A stretch of DNA of 64,000 bases from Chytridium lagenaria. Taxonomy: Eukaryota > Chytridiomycota > Chytridiomycetes > Chytridiales > Chytridiaceae. The stretch lies in the NCBI GenBank assembly GCA_025449115.1, contig JAHLKC010000073.1, positions 1 to 64,000 on the forward strand, written 5' to 3'. Positions 1 to 10,786 of the stretch are shown here, piece after piece. Positions within the stretch are counted from its first letter, which is position 1, and each line of letters opens with the position of its first letter. The notes beneath the pieces were generated by a model. That model did not search any database, had not been told where the DNA came from, and worked only from the letters and a program-made list of their open reading frames with translations. A program made the position numbers and the translations under genes.

Positions 1-480
1 GAAAACGAGAAGCACTGCGACTTCGTTCAACTCCGCGAACTCGTCATCCGGTAAGCCCTTACATATATATCATTCACCCCTCATTCTAACCCTTGTATTC
101 TCAGCACCAACCTCCAGGACCTGATCGAGACCACCCACACCATCCACTATGCTCAATACCGTTCCTCCCAGATCCGCGGCCAAAACGGTCGCCCAGAGTC
201 CTTCCTCGCCTCTGACGAGTTCTTTGAAACTCGCATGGAAAATGCAAAGCGTCAACTCGTTGAAGAAATGCAGCGAAAGGAGGATGAGATGAGGCAGAAG
301 TTTGTCGCAAAAGTTCGCGAAAAGGAACAGAGTCTCCGGTAAGCTACCCAAACGCTACTGTGACTAACTTTTCCCCTTTTTTCTCTACACAGTGAACGCG
401 AAGAATCTCTGAACCAGAAACGTCAACAGATGTTTGAGGAGATTGAGCAAATGCGTCGTCAAATTGAGGCCATGCAGTAG
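1..480 (+). CDS. Septin, C-terminal part
   Basis: This is the 3' end of a septin, a GTP-binding protein that forms filaments and rings at the cell cortex and at septation sites; the gene starts before the window. Three exons are visible (1-50, 105-338, 393-480) with clean GT-AG introns and in-frame joins. The first exon carries the septin signature HCDFVQLRELVIR, followed by TNLQDLIETTHTIHYAQYR, which matches the conserved end of the septin GTPase unit. The rest is a charged heptad-rich coiled coil (MENAKRQLVEEMQRKEDEMR) ending in EQMRRQIEAMQ and a TAG stop. The coiled coil fits a septin of the Cdc3/Cdc12 kind, but I cannot assign the subgroup without the GTPase domain. An AATAAA at about 654-659 could be its poly(A) signal. 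Confidence 0.93.
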
Positions 481-703
481 ACTTGGTTTTGAAGATAAAT
501 TACAACAAATCCAAAACACCTTTTCCATTTCCAACTTTTTTTTCGTCTCATTTTTTTCTTACTGTGCCTTTGTGAGATCGTGAACCTCTATATTAAAGAA
601 ATAAACAAGATAGACTTTGATAGTCTGTTCTTCAAATACTGTGATTTCAGGGAAATAAAGCCGTCCTTTCTTCATTTCCTGTACATTCTAGAATGCTGTA
701 ACT

Positions 704-2444
704 TTACTTCAGGAGCTGGGTCGACGCAACAAGCTTCCGCGCGTTCCCACCCGTCAAAATCCAAACTCTCTCCACAAGACTCTTGTTCACTTTCCCTATA
801 AGCAGTCATTAGCGCAAGAACCACCCAAACACCCAACAAAGAATTCCGACGCGTTGAAATCCGATTTAAATTATAAAAAGAAAACTCACCATAAAATACC
901 TTCATCGCCGCATAGTACCTCAAAAAACTCTCCACCTCCCTCCTCTCCAACGTTGGCGTCTCCACCCTTTCCAGTCCCACAGGCTTAACCTTCCCCTCCC
1001 TCACAAACCCGTCCCCATCCGCCTTTGCAATCCCGCGTGGCAACAACACCCCAAACGCATCCACATCCGAAATATCCTCAAACTTTGCATTCATTCCCTT
1101 TTTATCTGACGAAAGCAGGAGATCAAGGAATGGGCTTTTGATGACAGGGTCGGTTGAGTCGATTGCGCGAGGAAGACGGCGTTGGTGAGGGACGGACGTT
1201 CGAGGACCTCCTGGAAGGCGTTGATGAGTTCGAAACGGTCGGATAGGAGGATAGTGCTGTCGGTGTCATGGTATGCCGTTTTGGTGAATAGGGCGTTTAA
1301 TTGATCCACGGCGATGATGAACGGAGGTCTAACTTTGTGTTAAACGAAAGGAAAAAATTCAAACAGTTTTACCTTGACCCTGCGTTGTCCAATAGTTCAC
1401 CCAAAACAGCTTTTAACGCTACGTGTGATGATTCCGAATTGTTGATTCCAGATTCCACAAGATCTTTCAAAGAACCCTTCACGATACTTTTGCCAACTTA
1501 TATTGTCCAACGACGGGAATCTTTTTCGGGTTAAGAGTATATCACAGGATACGAAGTTACCTTTCCAGAATATCAGTGTTCATGTCAAGGAATAGCTTTA
1601 AGACGGAGGCAGTCAGCTTCGGTTGAATAAACGTTCCTGATTCGGTCTTTGAGTAAAACTCTTTGCCAGCGATCCAGTTTGAAGCTTTTGAATATTAAAA
1701 GAGGGTAAATTGTTCGTTGAGCTTACGCTTTGGCACGTAGAAAACAATATAATCCAATGCCAGATAAATGTCCCGCGACTTGTAACAAAGCCGAACTCTT
1801 TCCGCATCCCTTTTCTCCATCTACACCGGATTTCATCATATCATAACCAACACCTTTAAACTCACCCAACACAATTTTCCTCCCCGTACTCCCCTTTAAA
1901 AATCATCCATCACGTTCTTTCATCACCTTCAGCGTTGATTCACGGAGCATAATGAAGATTGCGGGAGTTTATGGTTTGCCGGATCCATTGTGAATGCCTG
2001 ACCTCTAAATTTGTCGAGAGATGGGATGACTTGGTAAAAGTTTCCGATGAGTTCTGGGTTAGCATTTTCCTATAATGGGTTAGCAAATTAAATCGACGTT
2101 TAGTTACTGTTTTCCAGCGCGGGACGTTTTCGGCGATGATTGTAGGTTTGAAGTCTGCGGCTTGAGGAACGGAAGCTTTAGATTCTTCGGTGATGATTTC
2201 GCCAGAATCTTTCTTGAAGGAGTTTTCATGAAGATTTTAGGTGCATACCTGACGACGTCTTTGCTCTCTCGTGCTCAAAGCTGCGAATGTTATAAATATT
2301 CCCATTCAAAGGTCCTTCCTTACTTTCCGGTTCTGGCCTGCTGGCACACCTTATGGATGAGACGAGCATCACAGGATGAAGTCGTTTACGTGCGGCTACC
2401 CTTACGATGCCCTTCATAGTCATCCATGTGCATGCATCGTTCAC
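704..2444 (-). CDS. Mitochondrial small-subunit ribosomal protein mS29 (DAP3/Rsm23)
   Basis: mS29 is the GTP-binding protein in the head of the mitochondrial small ribosomal subunit. The first exon (2249-2444) encodes a basic presequence-like start (MTMKGIVRVAARKRLHPV) and splices in phase to DSGEIITEESKASVPQAADF, with acceptor at 2209-2210. Further in are NPELIGNFYQVIPSLDKFRG and a P-loop DGEKGCGKSSALLQVAGH, where the family has its nucleotide site. The middle section has DQLNALFTKTAYHDTDSTIL, matching the DAP3 segment that follows the Walker B region. The last exon ends VERVWILTGGNARKLVAS, as fungal mS29 proteins do. One or two apparent 1-nt frameshifts lie around 1900-1960, just before the P-loop. 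The start could be M at 2444 or the second M at 2423. Confidence 0.85.
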
Positions 2445-2507
2445 CAGATTTCGTTTTTTTCACCTGTGCGTGTCACCGTCTTCCACAAAAATAAGTCCGC
2501 CTCAGAC

Positions 2508-3360
2508 ATGTCATCGTTCTTCTCGCTCATCGTCGACGGGCAGGTCGAGTCTGCGTTGGTGAGTTATCTTCTGGGATGAATAAACAGTATCATGCATTGT
2601 AACCACATGCTCTCTTTGTATCATGAAAAGTTCCCTGGTCAAGATAACATCTACTGCAAGGTTTCATTTGTTTATGGGTCGGATTGGAATGTCATTTCGG
2701 TTTGTCTCTTCCCCTCTGTTACCAACTGATACCTGGTAGGGCCTCGAAGAAGGTTTGACCCAAATTGCCAAAGCTCCAACATCAGCCAACATTTGGGGAA
2801 GCAGCATATGCGTCAGGAAATTACTCTAGAGCGTGTGTGTGGAACTTTCCATTGGAGATATCGTTCAAATCTACAAATCCTTATGGTAGGAGGATGTCTT
2901 TTCGTATGCGGCTTATGTGGACAGGTTGGCCGCAGTTGATTGTGAGCGTGTACGGTTTGGATGAGTTTGGTAGGGATGTTGTGAGAGGGTATGGAAGTAT
3001 TCGACTGCCCATTATCAGTGGAAAGTATGGTCGAACGTTTTACGTAAAACTGATGCATTTAAGACATACGCTGTACGTACATACATTCGTACCGGTCGCA
3101 ACGTCCCCGATGAACCAATTTCTTTCATGGATGTCTGGACGTCTTCCTGAATTCATAGACTCTGCATTGTGAGCAAAGGGTCAGGGCGTGAAGGTACCAA
3201 ATCAACATGTTTGTTAATCGTTCAAATAGTCACAAGAGTGAAGAGTCAAGGCGCGGTGAAACTGCAGCTCAATATTAGTACAAAGGGCTTCGAGAGGTTC
3301 GGTCTTCAGAACAGTAATCAGGGATCACGGAAATTCAAAGGATCGAATATGTCAAATTAA
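2508..3360 (+). CDS. B9D1: B9 domain protein B9D1 (ciliary transition zone)
   Basis: B9D1 is a C2-like B9-domain subunit of the MKS/tectonic complex that gates the base of cilia and flagella. Exon 1 (2508-2558) encodes MSSFFSLIVDGQVESAL, exon 2 (2631-2699) FPGQDNIYCKVSFVYGSDW, and exon 3 starts GLEEGLTQIA at 2740. These align in order with animal B9D1. Next comes CVWNFPLEISFKSTNPYG, then WPQLIVSVYGLDEFGRDVV after a 39-nt intron (2886-2924) that is a multiple of three and has no stop, so it reads through. The C-terminus is IVSKGSGRE joined by an intron to VTRVKSQGAVKLQLNIST. Two frame breaks (about 2790-2815 and 3167) interrupt otherwise unmistakable homology. It ends 20 bp from the convergent gene at 3381. 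Confidence 0.88.
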
Positions 3361-3380
3361 AGATAGTAATGTATTTAGTC

Positions 3381-4623
3381 CTACAGACAGTGATGTTTGA
3401 GGAGATGACGGATGCATTGAAGTAGAACGTTGTTTTCGTCGCGGATTTGTTTTCTTAGAAGCTATTTACGATGTTAATCAGGCAGCTGTTGTAAAAATAT
3501 ATATATATACCTCGCGAAGAAGGTTTTTTCTCTTTATGTCGGGTTAAATGTGGCTGCGTTTTGTCCAAGTCTTCTTTTACTGGTTTTTCGTGGGTGAAAT
3601 TACATCTTTTCCCCATACGGCAATGTCCTTTTGCGAAATATCTGCATATGGATTTCGGACGAGGGGATTTCGAAGGTAGTTTCGCGGAACCTTCAGCAGG
3701 AGCTTCCGCTTCCATTTCACATCCATCGCTTGACCCATCATCACTTGATGCGTACGCATCAACCATTCCTAAACCATTCAAGTTTTCCACCTTCAACTGT
3801 CAGCCATCGAAAAAAGTCAAAAGAGTGCATACAGGTGGTGCCTCCGGTTTCGTGCGTTTCCTTTTCTTACTTCCGGGCTTGATTATCATCCCGTTCCAAC
3901 ATCCCAATATCCTGTCGATTTTGATCATTCTCTTTCTTTTAAGTGAGCATTTGTCTCTTTTTCAATAGCATGTACCTTTTTTGCTATGTTTAGCATCTGT
4001 GGGATATTCCGTTTCCGTTCTGCAATCCATTTGGCTACATCTTCGGGCTTTCATTTTTGGCTAATTCTGTAAATAAAGTGACGAGAAAAAAAAAACTAAC
4101 ATTATCCGTCCAGCTCCATGTGCCTCATCTTTATGAACGTAAACCTTTTTGGAGCACGAAATCGCATTGCGGGCATTTCTGATGTGATGCGATATGATTT
4201 TGGTATTTGTGTTGTGTTGAGAATCCTGCTCGCATGCTCGCAGCTGAAAGAATGTCAAAAGACCATACTTCATAAATGCAAAACCTGAAGTTTGTGGATG
4301 GTTTCGGAGGAAGTGTGGATGATATGACTTGTTGGGGGTAGGGAGCTACAGAAGGTTGGAATCCAGATGATGGATTGTAATGAAGTGTCGGAGCAGCCCA
4401 TTGCTGTTGATAGTAATCTTGCGGATAGCATTGAGGATATGGATTATAACTTTGCGGATACCTGATAAGAAGTAGTAGGCATCATATGATAAGCCGGTTG
4501 CGCATAAGTCTGGAAACTATTGGCTCTTTGCGGACCTGCACCACGACCTCTCCCAACCCTTGATCCACCTCTATCCGGTGGTGGTGGAGGTGCATAACCT
4601 CCAGGGAGGTCTGATATTGACAT
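3381..4623 (-). CDS. NUFIP1/Rsa1-like snoRNP assembly factor with C2H2 and CCCH zinc fingers
   Basis: NUFIP1-family proteins act with the R2TP machinery in box C/D snoRNP assembly. The likely start at 4623 gives MSISDLPGGYAPPPPPDRGG and an RGG-like stretch, then a Tyr/Pro/Gln-rich section (about 4270-4440). A C2H2-type unit follows (HKYQNHIASHQKCPQCDF and HKDEAHG), as in the conserved NUFIP1 region. A CCCH finger, ICRYFAKGHCRMGKRCNFTH, lies at about 3600-3660, as in many fungal family members. The C-terminal exon reads RDENNVLLQCIRHLLKHHCL, matching the short conserved tail of fungal NUFIP proteins, and stops at 3381. Frame breaks occur near 4140 and 4455 and at the last splice junction. The start codon sits 8 bp from the divergent gene at 4631. 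Confidence 0.68.
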
Positions 4624-4630
4624 TCTTAAA

Positions 4631-5544
4631 ATGTTGCAAAGTCGCAGAATAGCGCTGCTGGACAAAGAAAACACACCCCTTAAGACTCAAAGGTTTCTCC
4701 AAGACCCCAGGAACAGCTCTTGGAAAGGAATCCGGGTAAAGTTTGATCAAGGCTTCATCCGTGATTGATTCTTTTGCTAGCTGGTCGAACCCCACTGGGG
4801 AATGGGAAGCAGGCTTTGGAACTAAACCGGTAGCCCTGCGGCGTTGAAGCGAAGGGGCTAAGGGATATAACGAACGCGACACCGGTTGCGTTAAAGAAGA
4901 CGGATGGAAAGTTTACGGGGGTTACGACGGGAAAGAAACCGTTGATGACGAAATCGAAGCCTTCGTTGCTGAATGAAGCCATCCAACGGAATGCAGAGGC
5001 GAAAGAGACTTCAAAGTCTGCTCTTATGCAGAAGAGTAAGCTTCAGGATACGATGGAGACGATGATGCCTTTGGCTGAAGAGGAAGAGTTCCCGGAAGTC
5101 GAGTATATGGCGCCGGTGAGAAGGATGTTGACTTTACACGTAGGTTTTGACCCTAGTTTGATAGAATAGTTTCTGATTTCTGACTATATTTTATTTATAA
5201 AGCATATGGGATGCCAGCTGAGGATTTGGATATGAAGTTATTGCGAACAGATGATGATTTTAGGAGCTTTGGCATTACGGTGCCAACATGGAACCCTATT
5301 CCTTCCTCCCCAAAGCCTGTTTGCTCGAAGATGGTAAGTCTATTTACATTCAAAAGCTAGTGGTGTGTATCTTTTTCTTTTCTTCTTGAAGGATCTATTT
5401 TATCTCTCTTTCATTAAGTTGTCTTCTTCGTTATCCTTGATTAACTGACACGAAACTTTCCCCAAAGACTCCAGCATTGATATAGCCTTTAACTTCCTCC
5501 ACATCGAAGAAGACTTTGGGGAGCCGGAGATTATCTTACTTTAG
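4631..5544 (+). CDS. Securin candidate (KEN box and D-box, separase inhibitor)
   Basis: Securins hold separase inactive until the APC/C destroys them at anaphase; they are short, fast-evolving and recognised mainly by motifs. Exon 1 (4631-4735) reads MLQSRRIALLDKENTPLKTQ, giving a KEN box near the N-terminus. After an intron (4736-4780) one frame gives GRTPLGNGKQALELNR, containing RTPLGN, an exact RxxLxxN destruction box. A basic section follows (TPVALKKTDGKFTGVTTGKK), then an acidic EEEEFPEVEYMAP, similar in position and sequence to the conserved PEIE segment of securins. Later exons give MPAEDLDMKLLRTDDDFRSF and probably the tail IAFNFLHIEEDFGEPEIILL. Splice phases around 4780 and 5115 do not close perfectly, so exon limits are provisional. 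Order and type of motifs support securin; no catalytic motif exists to test. Confidence 0.5.
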
Positions 5545-5773
5545 CCACCGTTTACTTTTTGTACCGCTTTTTTTACAACATATACATATCCCCTTTTTTT
5601 TCATTTCTTTTTATCATTAAAGTGTTTTTACCACTCGGCTTTCGTTGCTGCGGGAGGCTAAGGATTGTTTTTTGTTATTGATTTTTGAAATCGATAACTT
5701 TTCCAAACACAAGTGCTACTAGCGAACACCACAGCAACGACTACAACTTCACCAACATTAGCAGCATCCATCA

Positions 5774-5968
5774 TGTACCAGTACATATGGATTCTGTTTG
5801 CCTTTGTCTTTCTCTTCGTACTGTACGCAGCAGATATGGCCATTAAATCCGAAGTGGTAAGATATTTCCGATCCCTCTCGTTTCTGTCATTTCCCTCCTC
5901 ACCCACCTTCCTTGTCATCTAACGCTTTGTCTAGAAAAATGGGATTTTAAGATTTTGTTGAGAAATCG
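5774..5968 (+). CDS. Possible small single-pass membrane protein
   Basis: A start at 5774 gives MYQYIWILFAFVFLFVLYAA, almost entirely a transmembrane helix, followed by DMAIKSEV and a good donor (GTAAGA) at about 5856. The next exon would read KNGILRFC and stop, giving a protein of roughly 36 residues. An upstream in-frame Met at 5713 would add a Thr-rich leader. No family is recognised. A random hydrophobic reading frame in AT-rich DNA is a real alternative. Confidence 0.25.
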
Positions 5969-6838
5969 CACTTACAAGCAGGTTGTAAGAAGGTCAAGCT
6001 AAAGCAGTATCTTAAATTCATATCGTTCATTTTCGCACCACATGATAAACTGCTCTTCTGTATATTTTTTAAACTTTTAATTCAAATGGCATTGATACAA
6101 TATATTTGAATAAATATCCGTTTGCTAATAGTTTTAAGATATCTGCAAATGTGCAATCCACAAAGGTTTCGAAAAATTAAGTGGAGTTTTTTGTTGACGC
6201 GGTCTTGGACTCGGATGAACGCACATAAAAAAAATAGAGATTCGAAAGCCTTTATCAAGCTTTCACGAATTCGCAATTATTAGAATCATTATTGCAATGC
6301 GAGAGAAGCATAACCTTTTTATCAAAATGTTATGACACAACGTAACGTTTCGACACTCTTTACATATGATTAGTTGTCAGCATCTCCGACCTAAAGTCGC
6401 TCTTTCCTTTTCACATAAACAATTTGTATGGAATCACCGGAAGCCTGGGAAAACACGTTAGACGATCCGAAATCAAACTACTTTGTAATTTTATGCTGCC
6501 GTATTTATTGAACTTGTATAAACAAAGAAGAAGGAAAAGAATATTCGACGAATTTAACCAAAAAAACTCTCAATAATGTGGGAGAAAAAAGATATAAGCA
6601 AGTTTAGATTGGACAACGAGAGAAACATAATATGTTAATATGTAAAATCAAAAGGAACCGAATCAAAGATATCAAAAAGGAAAGACAGGAATAACGAATT
6701 TTGCAAATGTGAGGAGGGAAAGAGAGGGAGGTCATATTCTACAAGTCTAGGTTATCGTGAAATCTACAAAAGGAGGGTCGGGAGACTATATTGAAGTGCG
6801 AGAAGACGGAACATGGGATCTTGCAGAAGCCGTCACAA
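5969..6838. other. AT-rich intergenic region
   Basis: About 870 bp with no convincing reading frame, splice pattern or RNA gene. Short poly-A and poly-T runs and ATATATTTGAATAAATAT-like stretches are present. It lies between the end of the securin region and the 3' end of the repeat-bearing secreted protein gene. Confidence 0.6.
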
Positions 6839-7443
6839 TTACTCGTACATTGGGGATCCAGAGGGACGGGGAGGGGCAGGTGAGCCAGAAGGTCCAGGAG
6901 CCGTACTCGCGATGAGTGTGATGTTATTGATTGGGTGAGCCAGAGGGACGGGGAGGAGCAGGCGAGCCAGAGGGGTGAGGGGCCGTACTAGCGGTGAGTG
7001 TGATGTTTTGATTGGTGAGCCAGAGGGACGGGGAGGAGCAGGCGAGCCAGAGGGTCCAGGAGCCGTTACGGTGAGTGTGATGTTTTTGATTGGTGAGCCA
7101 GAGGGACGGGGAGGAGCAGGCGAGCCAGAGGGTCCAGGAGCCGTTACGGTGAGTGTGATGACGTTGTTGATTGGAGAGCCGGAAGATGGGGAGGAGTAGG
7201 CGAACGGTTGCAGTTGGAAAGACAGAGGTCACTATCACAGTGGATGCTTTAGGAGGACGCGGGTACCCTCTCTTCTCAAGCTGATGGGCGTCGCCGATAG
7301 GAATACCTTGGACCTTCAGGAGCAAGTGTTAGTTATATCATACCATTAAACACGACAACAACATTACATACCGAGCAGGTGGACGCGATGTAGGCCAAAG
7401 CAAACATGGCCTTCATCATCGTTAGTTTGGTGATGCTGATCAT
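6839..7443 (-). CDS. Secreted Pro/Ser/Gly-rich protein with 26-residue tandem repeats
   Basis: Exon 1 starts at 7443 and encodes MISITKLTMMKAMFALAYIA followed by STCS, a plausible signal peptide with a hydrophobic core. An intron with donor GTATGT follows. The second exon begins VQGIPIGDAHQLEKRGYPRP, containing a Lys-Arg that could be a processing site, then a Thr/Val-rich section. The C-terminal half consists of about four copies of a 26-residue unit, ITLTVTAPGPSGSPAPPRPS plus GSPIKN, encoded by a 78-bp minisatellite. Two copies are knocked out of frame only by one-base changes in A and C runs; correcting those restores the same unit in all copies down to a stop at 6839. No family is recognised. 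A cell-wall or secreted structural role is a guess from composition only. Confidence 0.5.
6862..7172. repeat. 78-bp minisatellite, about four copies
   Basis: Four near-identical tandem units begin at about 6862, 6941, 7020 and 7098. Each contains CCAGAGGGACGGGGAGGAGC, then GAGCCAGAGGGTCCAGGAGC and a linker ending TGTGATGTTTTTGATTGG. Copies 3 and 4 are nearly identical; copies 1 and 2 have diverged. The period is a multiple of three and lies inside the predicted secreted protein, so copy number changes would add or remove 26 residues. Confidence 0.9.
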
Positions 7444-7606
7444 TTTCAAAAGATGCAAGTAAGCTGAGGGTTTAAAGAGGACTGAGTGAGTGTAAGAGAG
7501 TGTATCGAACTTTAGTGGGGATCCTTTCCCTTTTAATAGATAAAAACTAAAGCAGCATACAACCCTTATAAACAAACTTCAAGACAATATGTCTTTCGCG
7601 TCAATC

Positions 7607-8140
7607 TCAACGCGAGTAAGTGGCTGTTAACTCATCAACATGCATAGGGTAAAGCTTTCTTGGCATCGCGCAAGGGAAATTAAGTATCTCGCCGCTGCAG
7701 TTGCTGGTGTGGAGCTTGCACTTAAACATGCGTTCAGGGTAGACAATAAGATTGATATTAATTTCAGGACTGGGTTGCCCTGACTAGCCACCTCCTCCCA
7801 AGAAAAGGAATGTCCTGAAAAACTTGCCGCATCTACGAGTGCGGGTATGCTGTAACCGATGCGTCTTCTATGGATAACATTCTCAAATCGAATCCGTAAA
7901 CGTTCGTTCCAGAGGTCATATGCAAACACGTTCCAGACTGCGTCAAAGCCAGCGACGATATTGCTTCCACTGTCAAAAATCTTATCCCATGCTTGCACTT
8001 TCCCGTTTCTACATCCCAAACTCTTGCGCTGGCATCTTCCCCGCCAGAAGCAAGGAGACCAGAGGCTTCGTGGATCCGTAGCGCCGTAACAGGCTCAGAG
8101 TGAGGATGGACACATCCCCGTCAATTCAGCAAAAAAAATA
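7607..8140 (-). CDS. WD40-repeat protein, partial model
   Basis: One exon reads EPVTALRIHEASGLLASGGE followed by DASARVWDVETG, a canonical WD40 repeat with its closing Trp-Asp. It continues ISSLALTQSGTCLHMTSGTN and VYGFDLR, a second, degenerate blade. An intron (donor GTAGAT, acceptor near 7776) joins to an open frame ending NFPCAMPRKLYPMHVDELTA and a stop at 7607. Only two or so blades are visible, so the 5' part is missing or broken, and I could not find a convincing start; the model may reach 8180. It shares some layout with WDR53-like proteins, but the match is too short to name it. Confidence 0.45.
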
Positions 8141-8267
8141 ATTGTTTGTCAACAGAACCTTTTTTGACGAGATGCTTGCGAGTCAAACAAGACTGTCCGC
8201 CTTGACAAACTGGCAGTCAGAGTACCAGGTCAGTGTGTTGTGTGTTGGAACTGTGTGAGGAAAGGCG

Positions 8268-9995
8268 ATGATGTTAACGTTGGTGGACCCATCACAGCGG
8301 CAATTCACTTGGAGAGATCTCAAACAAACCCCGGATGTGCGTAAACCGACTTCGCCAAGGCAAGGTGAACCAGAACTACCAAAGCGGGGCCAGAATGGAT
8401 GGGTTACAGAGAACAAGAGGACGCAGAGCTGGGGGAATGATACGGGTGTTGGTTTGTTCAAGGAGGCAGCGAGGCAGAGTGATTCGGAGCGTCCGAAATC
8501 CCGTGATCTGAGGACGGACTTCGAAAGTCGCCATCAGAGGGAGGCGTCGGATGACAGTGGGGAGAGGTATGATCAGGATGATGAGGAAGATTATGTTAGC
8601 AGAAATGTAAGCGATATATGTTTTCGTGAAGGGTAATGGGGTTTAGGAAACGAGGGGGAAGAAGCCAGAGGTATCTTTTGACTTTAACAAGATTGGGGCG
8701 GCCGAGAACTCGAGAAAGCAGCCTGAGATCACATATGCATACGGGAAGCAACAACAGAAGAACACGGAAAACTCGTCGTACGGGAAACAACCATCAAAGG
8801 CTTCTGACATGGCTGTATACGGAAAGTCCAAAAACCCCAGATATAATCCCATACGGAGGAGGCAACGTCAATCCCGCTTCAGATGACCTTTACATGAAGA
8901 CCTTCAACACGACAGCTCCAACATCTGAGGTTAGCAATTGTTACTGAATTGCTATTAACTCTTCCCAAGCAGATCTACCCAAACACGATTCAAAAAATCA
9001 ATCGTTCAAAACCATCTAACGAGACAAGAGCAACGAGAGGCAATCGATTGGTCGAGACACCTGTTGCATTTAAGCCTTCATGGAGGCTAAGAATGAGGCG
9101 TCGAAGGTGAGTACGGGCTTTCAGACGGAATATCAACGCGAGTTCTTGGATTGGACGAGGAACTTATTGATCGTGAAGCCACATCCTGGGGTTACGCCCG
9201 AAAGTCGGGGAAGATGTGAGGAAATTGGCAAAGAATGGGGGAAATGGGTACGGGGGTCAACGGAGGGATGATAGAGAGGATGTTAGGGACAGTTCTTTGG
9301 GAAATGGATGGGACGGAAACGGAAGAACCGAGAAGGAACCCAAAAAATCTTCTTACGCGCTTCGAGATCGTGATGGATCTGCTGTCGCTAGCGCCATGGT
9401 ACATGAGTCAAACGACGAACCTGAAAGATCAGTGCTACGTGGGAAAAGTCGTGACGCTTATAGTTTAAGTAAGAGCAAAGCGGCTGTGGACATGGCTGAC
9501 TCTTTGGTGGCTTCACATAAAAATCGTGAAGAGCCGTCAATTCGGATGAATGGCCAGCCACGACCCACTCAGGCTCCATTAAGAGGAGGAAAAAATGAGT
9601 CTGTAAGGCCTGAACAACAACCTCGCGGGAGACCCTTTGCCGAGGAATACAGGAATGGGGGGTACCGAGAATATGAATTTGAGGAACCCGACGAAGGATA
9701 TGGTGCAAATGTACAAACAATTCGAGAGCCTGTAGTTATATCTGCCAAGAATGCTCGATCTGCTGGGATATCTGAGCGTAGTGCCCATCGGACGAGAGAG
9801 AGAAGGCATTTTAAAGATGAAGACCAAGATCATCTCCGGAATGAGTACGATGGGCTTACAGAGGGGCATTATCAACACAATGAGCCTCGGCCTCCAAATA
9901 CGAGAGTATTGCAGTATAGAATTCAACCACCTGTTACTTGGAGGTTGGCGGAGGATTTGTTGAGACGCGCAAAGGAGGCTTCTGGAAGGCCCTAG
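8268..9995 (+). CDS. MDM1-like microtubule/centriole-associated protein
   Basis: This long, charged, low-complexity protein contains two widely spaced copies of a short motif: DPSQRQFTWRDLKQ near the start (about 8290) and TGFQTEYQREFLDW (about 9118-9160). The form S/T-E-Y-Q-R-x-F-x-W is the repeated motif of animal MDM1, a microtubule-binding centriolar protein. Introns fit at about 8608-8647 (GTAAGC to TTTAG) and 8928-8972. The C-terminal exon (from about 9205 to 9995) is rich in Arg, Asp, Glu and Ser and ends QPPVTWRLAEDLLRRAKEAS. Frame breaks near 8850 (a C run), 9080 and 9200 must be bridged. The name rests only on the short motif and the flagellar context; a SAXO-type microtubule protein is an alternative. 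Confidence 0.45.
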
Positions 9996-10195
9996 GAGTG
10001 CTTCTCTATGTGTCCGTACCGCTCTCATCCCAAGGATACGTTTAAGAGGATGAAAAAACAATTCTGGAGATGCAGTCACTCTGTAGAGTTTTTTTGTGCA
10101 TGTCTGTAACTCCGGGATGGGTAGCTGTAATTACGGACTTTTTAATGAATAGAATAGTTGTGGGTTTTGGGACGGAATGTAAGGTCATGACTTCA

Positions 10196-10786
10196 TTAAT
10201 GCAACCAGCCTTTTCTTATTAGACAACAGTTAATACTTCTTTCACTCACGCGTTGTCCCACAAAAGTATCCTGTTGTATTCTGTTGGCATCTGCTCCCAG
10301 TGGATTTCCATTGTAATTGACTGCTCCGATGTTTTTCATGGCTTTAAAACACAAACAAACGTGGTTTTAACAGAGGGGGTAACCTGTAGCTCTTACCACT
10401 TTCGTACTGGTCAAGGCTGATACAGCCCTTTCCAATGACGTCGTATATTTTAAATAGGGCAATGAGGTTTTCTCGTGTAAAAAGAACCATTGACTGCCCC
10501 CTTGACTTAACAACGTCAATTAAATGTGAGTGAGGTAGGACTTTTTTACCTTAGCAACCTTGATCTCTTCCAGTTTCTTGATCATGAGTTGACGAGGGTC
10601 GGCTGTAGATTCGTTGTCAGCATACATTCTATCAACTACCTAAGAAACTAAAGAATCGCCCAAGAAAGTCTACAATGTTACTGGCTTTTGGTGAAGGATA
10701 GAAGTGAGTAGCTGTTGCATGACCCATGGAATGCGGTGTTTTTCAAGGTAAGCCTTTGCATCCTCTGCTGATGCTGTGGTTGACAT
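10196..10786 (-). CDS. EFCAB10-like protein (DPY-30-type motif plus EF-hand-like region)
   Basis: The start at 10786 gives MSTTASAEDAKAYLEKHRIP, whose AYLEKHRI matches the N-terminus of animal EFCAB10, followed by WVMQQLLTSILHQKP. A second exon reads ADPRQLMIKKLEEIKVAK, the equivalent of the family's second helix. After an intron in which the donor is followed by several in-frame stops comes SMVLFTRENLIALFKIYDVI with GKGCISLDQYES, a degenerate EF-hand. The last exon is AMKNIGAVNYNGNPLGADAN and ends at 10196, or it splices again at GTGAGT near 10255. EFCAB10 is a small protein found in ciliated organisms, which agrees with the other flagellar genes here. Calcium-binding positions are poorly conserved, so binding is doubtful. 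Confidence 0.65.

Noticed and set aside
6862..7172. CRISPR-like array
   Set aside because: The repeats are directly tandem with no unique spacers, inside a coding region of a eukaryotic genome.
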